This document shows positions 32,621 through 40,847 of a stretch of 44,944 bases of DNA, piece after piece. The translations under genes were made by a program, and so were the position numbers. How positions within the stretch are numbered: position 1 is the first letter of the stretch; each line of letters opens with the position of its first letter. The stretch spans positions 1 to 44,944 of the forward strand of contig NZ_VIFM01000071.1 of the NCBI RefSeq assembly GCF_006636215.1, in the 5' to 3' direction. The notes beneath the pieces were generated by a model that saw only the letters and a program-made list of their open reading frames with translations, did no database searches and had not been told where the DNA came from. Source of the DNA: Myxococcus llanfairpwllgwyngyllgogerychwyrndrobwllllantysiliogogogochensis. GTDB lineage: Bacteria > Myxococcota > Myxococcia > Myxococcales > Myxococcaceae.

Positions 32621-33972
32621 CACCAGCGCCCTTTCCCGATGTTCTCGATGGCCGTCAAGCCGAAGTCTCGCTGGAACTCGAGTGACCGCGTCTTCAACCA
32701 CTGCCGCACGGTCAATGGCGAGCCCGTGATGTCGCGGCGAATCGACGAGAAGAACGCGCTGACGCGAGTATGCAGCCCCTTGTCCAAGGGCACGACGTTC
32801 TCGGTGTTGTGAAGTGCATGGGGTCCAAACCGCCGCACGTTGTCCGGCGTCTGCTCGACGATGTGATGCCACTCCTGGTTGTTCCCCGCTGGGCCCATCG
32901 CCTTCTTGAAGCCACTGAACGACCCCCAGGATTTGTACCCACTGGGGCGAGCCCTCGCCGTGGCGCTACCGCTCGGGTGGCTGGCCGCCATGGCCACGGC
33001 GCCGGGCGCGAGCGCGATGGTGACTGTCTGCGCACTCACTGCCACGGCTTCCACGCCACCGACCGCCATCAACTGGATGCCCAACTGGGACTCTGCCCGG
33101 ACCGCCGCCTGCATGACGCCGGGAAGTCTCGGTACCCGGGTCGCAAGTCCCGCCGCGGTGTTTCCGATGGCGGCCGTAGCCAGCAAGGCGAACGCGCGTG
33201 CCGCGTTTCGGCCCAGGACCTTGCCATAGCGTTCTCCCGCCTCGCGAAGTCCATCAAACGTGGTGGCCTGGTCAGCCGCCTCCACCATCGCCTTGAAGCC
33301 CTCGATGAGACTCCAGAAGGTGTCGATGCCCACATAGGCGATGAGCGTGGCGGTCATCACGGCGGCGAGCCCCTTCGACAGGGGCTCGGGCACCGCGAGC
33401 AGAATCATGTAGGTCGTCCACGTCCAGAGAGCTGCTGTCATCAGGGCCTGGGGGTCGGCCATTCCCTGGAACGCATCCATCATCTCGTCGAGCACCACGC
33501 CTTGGGCCAGGGCCATCGACAGGGCGTAGCGGCTGTCCCCCGTCAGGGTCGCGCGCTCTCCGAGAAGCCTCAGGCAGTCACCTGCTCCGTGGGTGCGCTC
33601 GCACCAGCGAAGGTAGGCGCGGGTCAGCTCCTGCTCCGCCGTTGATGGTTCGTCATCCAGGTGTTCGCCCGGCCCGAGGGGAGTGACGCGATGGCCGCGT
33701 GGTTCGAACAGGTATGAGCCACTGCGCGCACTGACGTCGAACAGTCGCTGGGCGGCTTCCTGCGGACGAGCGGAGGGACGCGCGGCCCTGGCAAGTTCTT
33801 CGAGGGCTTCCTCGAAGTCGTCGCCATCGATTTCCAGCGGCTGACTGTGGCTGTTGGGTGGGATGAGGACGACGGACTCGTGCCGCTCGAGTTGCAGTCG
33901 AACCGAGCGCGTGGTGCCGCCGCATCCCACCGACAACATCAGCAACAGGGGAACCCAGGACCTGGGTGTCAC
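32620..33972 (-). CDS. SitA-like polymorphic lipoprotein toxin with WHH-type nuclease tail
   Basis: 450 residues. The GTG start at 33972 has GGGAGGG 6-7 nt upstream. The lipobox LSVGC (Cys17) makes it a lipoprotein. The conserved SitA-like core follows: PLEIDGDDFEEALEELAR near the N-terminus, then a hydrophobic zone (ALWTWTTYMILLAVPEP ... AAVMTATLIAYVGIDTFW), then NAARAFALLATAAIGNTAAGLA and TIALAPGAVAMA. The C-terminal toxin domain has EWHHIVEQ (His369, His370) and NVVPLDKGLHTRVSAFF, an HNH/WHH-like DNase or RNase pattern. In Myxococcus, SitA toxins move between siblings by TraAB-dependent outer membrane exchange and kill recipients lacking the SitI protein. The gene is followed by such an immunity gene. 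The SitA family match rests on remembered conserved patterns, the nuclease tail on visible motifs. Confidence 0.8.
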   Translation of the reverse strand: MTPRSWVPLLLMLSVGCGGTTRSVRLQLERHESVVLIPPNSHSQPLEIDGDDFEEALEELARAARPSARPQEAAQRLFDVSARSGSYLFEPRGHRVTPLGPGEHLDDEPSTAEQELTRAYLRWCERTHGAGDCLRLLGERATLTGDSRYALSMALAQGVVLDEMMDAFQGMADPQALMTAALWTWTTYMILLAVPEPLSKGLAAVMTATLIAYVGIDTFWSLIEGFKAMVEAADQATTFDGLREAGERYGKVLGRNAARAFALLATAAIGNTAAGLATRVPRLPGVMQAAVRAESQLGIQLMAVGGVEAVAVSAQTVTIALAPGAVAMAASHPSGSATARARPSGYKSWGSFSGFKKAMGPAGNNQEWHHIVEQTPDNVRRFGPHALHNTENVVPLDKGLHTRVSAFFSSIRRDITGSPLTVRQWLKTRSLEFQRDFGLTAIENIGKGRW

Positions 33973-34074
33973 GTGGTGCCCTCCCGGTTCAAACTTCGAA
34001 AAGGGAGAGCACAGGGGCCTGCGTGCTCAGGAGTCAATGGAAGTCGCGACGCGGCGCGCGCGAGTGCTCCCCGG

Positions 34075-34704
34075 TCAGAAGCGGAAGGTGGCCGCCATCT
34101 GGACGAGGGGCTCCACTGCCTCCTGCTCCTCGACTTTCTCCAGCACGTCCGTGGTCTCGCAGATCATCAGGAAGCAGCGGGTGACCTCGCGCGTGGTCTC
34201 CGTCCGGGTATGCGTGGTCTGCGCTCCCGCGCTGACCGACAAGTGCCACCGGTCCCCGAATGGATGGGCGTAGCCCACGAGTCCACTCAGCGAGGTGCGG
34301 GTCCCCTCCGTGTTTTCGTCCAGGTCGAAGAGGGTGTGGCTCGCCTGCGCCGACACGAAGACACCCAGGAAGGACTGCTGGCTGAAGTAGATGCGGCTGC
34401 CGAGCTGAAGGCCCACGGCGTTGATGTCCAGCCCCAGGTGCGTGCCGCCGAACACCGTCAAGGCCGGCTGCAACTGCTGCTCCATGTTCACCATGAACAC
34501 GGGCGTCCGCGTGGGGCCTTCGTCCATTTCGAAGGAGTGGCCGTGAAGACCGAAGTGGAGCGCCGTGCCCCACGACGCGGTGTCCTGTCTCGTGTCTTCG
34601 ATGAGCAGGGACTGACCGGAGGTGTCGTTCTCCTGGGCGAAGGCCTGGCCCGGGATGACGAAGAGCACCGTGAGGATGACGAGTCGACGGGTGTGGAAAA
34701 TCAT
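34075..34704 (-). CDS. Putative outer-membrane beta-barrel protein (upstream of SitA-like toxin)
   Basis: 209 residues from ATG 34704. The N-terminus is a signal peptide (HTRRLVILTVLFVIPGQAFA, cleavage before QEND). The mature part has alternating polar/nonpolar strands with aromatic ends (GTALHFGLHGHSFEM; TVFGGTHLGLDINAVGLQLGSRIYF; FLGVFVSAQASHTLF; SLSGLVGYAHPFGDRWHLSVSAGAQ) and ends in VQMAATFRF, a terminal Phe as recognised by the BAM complex. So it is probably an 8-stranded outer membrane barrel. It lies about 100 bp upstream of the SitA-like gene on the same strand, the place where sitB is found in sitBAI operons. I cannot tell from sequence whether it is a SitB homologue. Confidence 0.72.
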   Translation of the reverse strand: MIFHTRRLVILTVLFVIPGQAFAQENDTSGQSLLIEDTRQDTASWGTALHFGLHGHSFEMDEGPTRTPVFMVNMEQQLQPALTVFGGTHLGLDINAVGLQLGSRIYFSQQSFLGVFVSAQASHTLFDLDENTEGTRTSLSGLVGYAHPFGDRWHLSVSAGAQTTHTRTETTREVTRCFLMICETTDVLEKVEEQEAVEPLVQMAATFRF

Positions 34705-34965
34705 GGCGCCGCCCCAAGGCAAGCGGTGTGCCGGATGCAACCGCGCGAGATGACAACACCGGGGGTGCGCGGATTGCGCAGCGCTCTGCACAAGCGCGAA
34801 AGCCTCCTCGCCCTGCCGCGCTGGCCCGGTGGCAGGCACGGCCCCACCCGAGTCTTCGCTCAGCGTGAAGCCGCGTCGTCGGTGTCGCATGACTCGCTCA
34901 CGTGCGCCCCAACCTCCGCTTAAGGGGCGGCCTGGGGCGGGACGCGGGGCGGAGGCACGTCACAC

Positions 34966-35526
34966 GTGCGCGTGGTAATGGCTGCTCGCATGAGCATCCG
35001 GGACTTGGTGGGTAGGGCCGTCATCCGCGAGGCACGGCCCGAGGATGACGTGGCGGTGGGTGACTTGTTGATTGAAGCCTTCACCTCGCAGTACGCGAAG
35101 AAGCTCCCCGACGTCGTCTACACCGACGAGCGAAAGCGGGAGCTGCGGGACGTGGCCGCCCGTCGGAAGATCGCCACATTGCTGGTGGCCGAAGTGGAGG
35201 GCGAAATCGTGGGCACCGTGGCCCTCTTTCCCCCGGATGCTCCTGGCTCCGAAGCCTGGCTGCCTCGCGCCGTGGACCTGCGAGGACTGGCCACCGCCGT
35301 GAAGTTCCATGGCTCCGGGCTGGCTCAGCTCCTGCTCGACTCCGCCGAGGCGATGGCTCGACGCTGGGATGTCGACGCCGTGTGCCTGCATGTCCGTCGC
35401 GGCGCGACCGGGGTTGTTCGCATGTACATGGCCCGTGGTTATCTGCGTGAGCCCTCGGGCGACCTCGACCTGCCCAGCGTGTACCTGGAGGCGTATGTGA
35501 TGCGCTTCAAGGAGACCACGCACTAG
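34966..35526 (+). CDS. GNAT family N-acetyltransferase
   Basis: 186 residues from GTG 34966, which lies 10 nt after GGAGG; ATG 34978 and ATG 34990 are alternatives. Typical GNAT order: VIREARPEDDVAVGDLLIEAF (beta1-alpha1), TLLVAEVEGEIVGTVALFPP (beta2-beta4), then FHGSGLAQLLLDSAEAMARRW as the acetyl-CoA binding helix and VCLHVRRGATGVVRMYMARGYLRE (beta5-alpha4), ending in a beta strand. The pyrophosphate loop is a weak version of the Q/RxxGxG/A pattern. It would acetylate an amine on a small molecule or protein. The gene is alone, divergent from the beta-barrel gene, so its substrate cannot be inferred. Confidence 0.85.
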   Translation: MRVVMAARMSIRDLVGRAVIREARPEDDVAVGDLLIEAFTSQYAKKLPDVVYTDERKRELRDVAARRKIATLLVAEVEGEIVGTVALFPPDAPGSEAWLPRAVDLRGLATAVKFHGSGLAQLLLDSAEAMARRWDVDAVCLHVRRGATGVVRMYMARGYLREPSGDLDLPSVYLEAYVMRFKETTH

Positions 35527-35787
35527 CGAGCGCACCTTCGGGCTCGGAGCCGCGCGCTCGCTACTTCGCGCCCAAGGGAGCCTGCTCCTCGCTGTATCGA
35601 TTCGGGTCTCGTGCCGCGCTCACTGCTGGAGCGCATTCCCCCGAGCCCCGTTGAGTCGCCGCCCTGATGACCACGGTCATCAGCCCCCCGACGTCTGTCA
35701 TCAGGCCCGCCCCTGTTTCGGGCTTGGCGTCTTGTGCTTCCTCCGTGTTTCCAGGGGCTTGGCCCACGAGGCCCTGCGTGGAGACCC

Positions 35788-35803
35788 TGGCACACCATGT
35801 GCT
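35788..35803 (+). promoter_or_regulatory. Sigma-54 (-24/-12) type promoter upstream of the thaumatin-like gene
   Basis: TGGCAC at 35788-35793 and TGTGCT at 35798-35803 place GG (35789-35790) and GC (35801-35802) exactly ten bases apart, as required of the -24/-12 element (consensus TGGCAC-N5-TTGCW; one mismatch in the -12 box). Transcription would begin near 35814, leaving a ~55-nt leader before ATG 35869. The 342-bp gap 35527-35868 otherwise shows no gene. A sigma-54 activator is encoded nearby at 39458-40789. Confidence 0.6.
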
Positions 35804-35868
35804 CAAGGGTCCTGCATCGGCTGACCTCACCCGGTCCCTTCGCCACCCATCCCCCGAGGAACATCGTC

Positions 35869-37104
35869 ATGGCGCTCTCCCCCATCTCCCGCCCCGTTGG
35901 TTCCCTCTCCGCTCCTTCGCTCCCCGCCCGCACGGAGCTGTCGTCGCAGGCGATTCCCCCGCGCACGAAGGAGTCCTCGGTCCAGTCGCTCTTCCAGAAG
36001 GATGGCTTCGAGTCTTCGGGTGGCCTCAAGAGCGCCGAGGGTCTCCAGCAGCTCGTGAAGATGCTCGCCGCGCAGGTGCAGTCCCTGGGCGAGCTGGCGC
36101 AGGCGCTCGGTGGCGACAAGGGCGGCCCGGGCAAGCTCGGCGACTCCGCTCCCCTGGGCCGGGTGGGCGGAGTGCGCAACCCTGGCTCGATGGGTGAGGG
36201 CGCGCCGCGCATGGGCGGGCTGGCGGATCAGGCTGTCGCGGGCGCTCAGCCGGCCGGGCTCGATTCCTTCGGCGGCATCCCGGACCTCGGTGGTGAGGGC
36301 GCGCAGTTCGGCGGCGTGCCGGACCTCGGTGGTGAGGGCTCGCAGTTCGGCGGTGTGCCTGACCTCGGTGGTGAGGGCTCGCAGTTCGGCGGCGTGCCCG
36401 GCCTGGGCGCGGAGACGGGCATTCCGGACAGCATGCTGCCCCCGATGCCGGGCGCGCCCGTCCCCCAGCAGAAGGCCCTCGCCAGCACGCCCACAGAGCA
36501 GCCCGCCGCGGGCGCCACGCCGGTCGACGCGAGCCAGAAGGCCGCGCAGCCCAACGGAGTGAAGAAGGACGGCAACACGCTCACGCTCAACAACGACGGC
36601 GACAAGCCGATGACAGTGAACTTCACCCCCAACGCGGGCGAGAAGGCCGTCGACTCCGTCACCCTCCAGCCCGGCGAGAGCCGCACCGTGAAGTTCCCCG
36701 AGGGCTGGTCCGGCAACTTCCGCAGCGACGCCGGTGACGGCAAGAACGCCACGCTCGGTGAGGTGAAGTTCAACGGCGGAATGGGTCAGACCTACTACGA
36801 CGTCAGCTACATCGAGGGCCACAACACCGCCATGACGATGCAGCCGGAGAGCGGTGGCCGGAAGTCGGGAACCCTCGACAACCTGCTCTCCTCCGCCCCC
36901 GACGCCGTGAAGGCCAAGGGCCCGGACGGCTCCGCGTACGGCATCAAGAAGACCACCACCTCGGATGTGCAGGACTCGTCGGTGGTAGACTTCTTCCGCA
37001 AGCACGTCGGCGCGGACCAGGGCTACGTCATCCCCAAGGACGACGCGAGCACGCTGGGAAGTGGTGACAGCAACCTCGTCGTCCACCTGAAGAACCTGAC
37101 CTGA
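35869..37104 (+). CDS. Repeat-containing protein with C-terminal thaumatin-like domain (candidate effector)
   Basis: 411 residues from ATG 35869, with GAGGAAC upstream. No signal peptide. The N-terminal region (residues 1-60) is Ser/Pro-rich and then carries a DGFE motif (QKDGFESSG) seen in many myxobacterial proteins of unknown export route. A short helical part (LQQLVKMLAAQVQSLGELAQAL) follows. Residues 135-181 are 13-residue repeats GGVPDLGGEGSQF. From about 235 the sequence resembles thaumatin/PR5 proteins: LNNDGDKPMTVNF ... LQPGESRTVKFPEGWSGNF ... LGEVKFNGGMGQTYYDVSYIEGHNTAMTM. Thaumatin-like domains bind or cleave beta-glucans and have antifungal activity. The sigma-54 promoter and nearby T6SS-type genes suggest secretion. 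The domain call is moderate. Confidence 0.75.
   Translation: MALSPISRPVGSLSAPSLPARTELSSQAIPPRTKESSVQSLFQKDGFESSGGLKSAEGLQQLVKMLAAQVQSLGELAQALGGDKGGPGKLGDSAPLGRVGGVRNPGSMGEGAPRMGGLADQAVAGAQPAGLDSFGGIPDLGGEGAQFGGVPDLGGEGSQFGGVPDLGGEGSQFGGVPGLGAETGIPDSMLPPMPGAPVPQQKALASTPTEQPAAGATPVDASQKAAQPNGVKKDGNTLTLNNDGDKPMTVNFTPNAGEKAVDSVTLQPGESRTVKFPEGWSGNFRSDAGDGKNATLGEVKFNGGMGQTYYDVSYIEGHNTAMTMQPESGGRKSGTLDNLLSSAPDAVKAKGPDGSAYGIKKTTTSDVQDSSVVDFFRKHVGADQGYVIPKDDASTLGSGDSNLVVHLKNLT
36271..36411 (+). repeat. 39-bp in-frame tandem repeat (three units plus a partial)
   Basis: Units at 36271-36309, 36310-36348 and 36349-36387, then a shortened unit 36388-36411. Each codes for GG(I/V)PDLGGEG(A/S)QF. Units 2 and 3 are almost identical at DNA level, so copy number may vary between strains by slippage. 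Confidence 0.85.
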
Positions 37105-37141
37105 GCCACCTCGACGCCCCCGCGTCGGCCCCCTCGCCCTC

Positions 37142-38362
37142 ATGAGTGTCCGCTGGCCCCAGAATGTCCCCCGACCCGGGGTCCCCGCCCGGCAGGCCAG
37201 GGAAGAGGCCGCTCGCGAGCAGTCCAAGCCCGCTGAAGCCAGGTCCTCGAACAAGCCCGCCGCGAAGGGACCCACCGGGAAGCCTGCCACCGGAGGACGC
37301 GCCGGCGCCCGCCCCACCGAGGGCGACAAGGACAGCGCTCAGGGTGGCGTCCATCGTGACGGGATGGAGTCCGGCACCCAGCGCGGCTCCGCGGAGGGAC
37401 TGGCCGGGGGTTCTCCTCGAGGGACTCCGGAAGGGCTGGCACCCGGCACCACCCGAGGCACCACCCCCTCCGCGCCCAACCTTCCGAATCCCTCACAGGC
37501 ACCGCGACTCCCGGAAGAGAAGCTCGCGCGTCAGGCCCCTGCCGTCCCCACCGAGTCCCCGCGAGAGCGCGACGTCGCGGAAGAGGGAACCCGAGAGGAC
37601 GCACGCGGCGCGCTCGAAGGCCGCGCCATGCTCCGCGGTGCCGTGCTGGAACGGCTGGTCCGAGGACTCACCGAGGTCGAACAGAAGCTGGCCACGTTCC
37701 TGGAGAACCCCGGCCGCCAGGGCGTCGTCACCCTCCCGGTGGTCCTCAGCGAGAGCTCCGTCACGTACGAGTTCTGGAGGCTCGTCAGCGTCCAGTCCGA
37801 TGACCGGAACTTCCTGGCCCAGTCGCTCGGCTTGCCCGTCACCGCCGACGACGCGCTGCTGCTCCAGACGCTCCGCCAGGAAATCCACGCGGCCTTCGAC
37901 GAGTTCCAGCGCTCACCTTCTGGCAAGCAGGCCCGCGCGCGCTACGAAGAGGTGCTGACCCGCTACGAGGCCGCGCGAATCCAGCCCGTCATCTCCGGCC
38001 ACGACACCGGACCGCTCGCGGCCGAGTGCGCCCGCCTCCAGCTCCCCTGCGAGCCGGAGTTCACCCGCTCGCTCCTGCTGTCGCCGCTGCAGCTCGCCGT
38101 CGCGCTGTCTCCCGAGGAGGGCACCGCGACGCAGGTCATGGTCGCCGGGCTGACGCTGACGCAGCTCGGCGCGCTGGTGGGCCACCTGCGCCGCCTCAAC
38201 CCGATGCTCGGCAACGCGCAGGTGCGGCAGTTCCTCTTGCGCGCCGCCACGGACCTCAAGAACGCGCTGCGCAAGCCGCTGGGTGACGCGGAAGTGGAGC
38301 GCGTGCAGGAGCTGGCGAAACAGCTCCTGCGCCTCCAGGCCGTGGCGATGCTCCACGTCTGA
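37142..38362 (+). CDS. Large protein with disordered N-terminus and helical C-terminus, unknown
   Basis: 406 residues from ATG 37142, 37 bp after the thaumatin-like gene and probably co-transcribed from the sigma-54 promoter. Residues 1-160 are low-complexity and charged (Pro, Gly, Glu, Arg; repeated AKGPTGKPATGG-like segments), with no signal peptide. From about 165 a helical domain begins (LRGAVLERLVRGLTEVEQKLATFL), continues through LVSVQSDDRNFLAQSLGL and LSPLQLAVALSPEE, and ends with LTQLGALVGHLRRLN ... LAKQLLRLQAVAMLHV. No family recognised. A long disordered leader plus helical body is what many secreted or scaffold-type proteins of secretion loci look like, so an effector, chaperone or adaptor role is possible. 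Its 3' end faces the C39-like peptidase gene. Confidence 0.78.
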   Translation: MSVRWPQNVPRPGVPARQAREEAAREQSKPAEARSSNKPAAKGPTGKPATGGRAGARPTEGDKDSAQGGVHRDGMESGTQRGSAEGLAGGSPRGTPEGLAPGTTRGTTPSAPNLPNPSQAPRLPEEKLARQAPAVPTESPRERDVAEEGTREDARGALEGRAMLRGAVLERLVRGLTEVEQKLATFLENPGRQGVVTLPVVLSESSVTYEFWRLVSVQSDDRNFLAQSLGLPVTADDALLLQTLRQEIHAAFDEFQRSPSGKQARARYEEVLTRYEAARIQPVISGHDTGPLAAECARLQLPCEPEFTRSLLLSPLQLAVALSPEEGTATQVMVAGLTLTQLGALVGHLRRLNPMLGNAQVRQFLLRAATDLKNALRKPLGDAEVERVQELAKQLLRLQAVAMLHV

Positions 38363-38475
38363 AGTCGACTCTCGCGCTCAGGCGCGGAACGACGAGGGAC
38401 GCAGCGCCAGGTCCGCCACCGGGTCGAACCGCGCGGAGGTGAACAGCGTCTCGGCCTCCGCTCGCGACCTCTCCG

Positions 38476-39396
38476 TCAGGAGGATTCGCGGGCGAAGTTC
38501 GACTTGGACCGGGAGCCACCGCCCTCGGTGTTGCCGAGCGCCGCGACCTTGTGGCCACCCTGCTCCGCGCGCTGCGCTTCGGTGGTGCCCTCGGCCTTGT
38601 CGATGACGAGCATTCCGCCGCCCTGGTGCTCGCGCCAGCTGGTGCCCACCGCGTCTTCCAGCTCGCCCGCATCCAGGGAGACCGTCTTGCCGGTGCCAGG
38701 GTCCTTCACCTTGTACTTGCCCTGGTCGTCCTTGCCATCCACGGTGACCCAGTGCGCGCGGCCCTTGCCGGCGTCCTTCAGCGACGGGTCCACCTTGTTG
38801 GAGTCCACCAGCACGGCGGCCTTGCCGTCGCGCTTCAGGGCCTCGTCCATCAGCCCCCGGTCGAACGTGGAGGCGCTCTGCGTCACCTGCGCGCCCTCGT
38901 GGGCAATCATGTTCGACAGCTCGTGCGCCGTCGTCCCGTTGCCGTCGGTGAAGCGCGACTCCAGGGCGTCCATGGTCTGCTGGTCCGACGCGGCGGCCGT
39001 CGTCCCGGTGCCCTTCGCCTTGCCCAGCATCACCGCCACCGCGGAGCCGCAGTTGACGTCCTTGGTCTGCTCCAGGACCGACGGGTCCTTGTCATCATCC
39101 CAGCCACCCAGCGCCGGCGCGGCCTCGGCCATGTCCTTCACGCAGCTGACAATCCGGGCCGTGGCGGGGGAAACCTCGCCCGCGGCGGTGGGAGCGGTGA
39201 AGCGCTGGGACCAGGCCTGCCGGGAGGCTTCCTGCGCGCCGTACGCGTCAGCGGGCTGCTCTTCCAGCTTCGCGACGGGGGCGGCGGGCTGCGTCTCTGT
39301 CTCCGCCGAGGGGCCGGCGACGGGCACGCGCACGACTCCGGTGCGCGACTGCTCGACGGGGGTCCTCGCCAGGTTCGGGGGCAGGGTGACACTCAC
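38476..39396 (-). CDS. C39-like (papain-fold) cysteine peptidase, candidate effector
   Basis: 306 residues from GTG 39396, with GGAG 6 nt upstream. No signal peptide. After a disordered, Pro/Glu-rich N-terminus (1-75) comes a papain-type core: QTKDVNCGSAVAVMLG with Cys116, AAVLVDSNKVD as the strand before the His, GRAHWVTVDGKD with His215, and KVKDPGTGKTVSL with Asp232. Cys, His and Asp are in the right order and spacing for a bacteriocin-processing-like C39 peptidase. As a stand-alone protein without transporter domains it is more likely an effector or a self-processing enzyme. It is the last gene of the minus-strand operon carrying the sigma-54 activator, kinase and TssC-like protein. Confidence 0.78.
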   Translation of the reverse strand: MSVTLPPNLARTPVEQSRTGVVRVPVAGPSAETETQPAAPVAKLEEQPADAYGAQEASRQAWSQRFTAPTAAGEVSPATARIVSCVKDMAEAAPALGGWDDDKDPSVLEQTKDVNCGSAVAVMLGKAKGTGTTAAASDQQTMDALESRFTDGNGTTAHELSNMIAHEGAQVTQSASTFDRGLMDEALKRDGKAAVLVDSNKVDPSLKDAGKGRAHWVTVDGKDDQGKYKVKDPGTGKTVSLDAGELEDAVGTSWREHQGGGMLVIDKAEGTTEAQRAEQGGHKVAALGNTEGGGSRSKSNFARESS

Positions 39397-39457
39397 GGGG
39401 GGCTCCTGGGCACAGGGAGAGCGTGGAAGGCCAACCTACCCGGAAACCGGCCGGGCG

Positions 39458-40789
<1,332 letters not shown>

Positions 40790-40847
40790 TGACACCCCAT
40801 GGACGGTAGCACGGCCCGGAAAGGCCGCCACCCGTCAGTCGCGTGCC

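Noticed and set aside
36271..36411. Short regular repeats considered as a CRISPR array
   Set aside because: The units are contiguous, in frame and coding, with no unique spacers.
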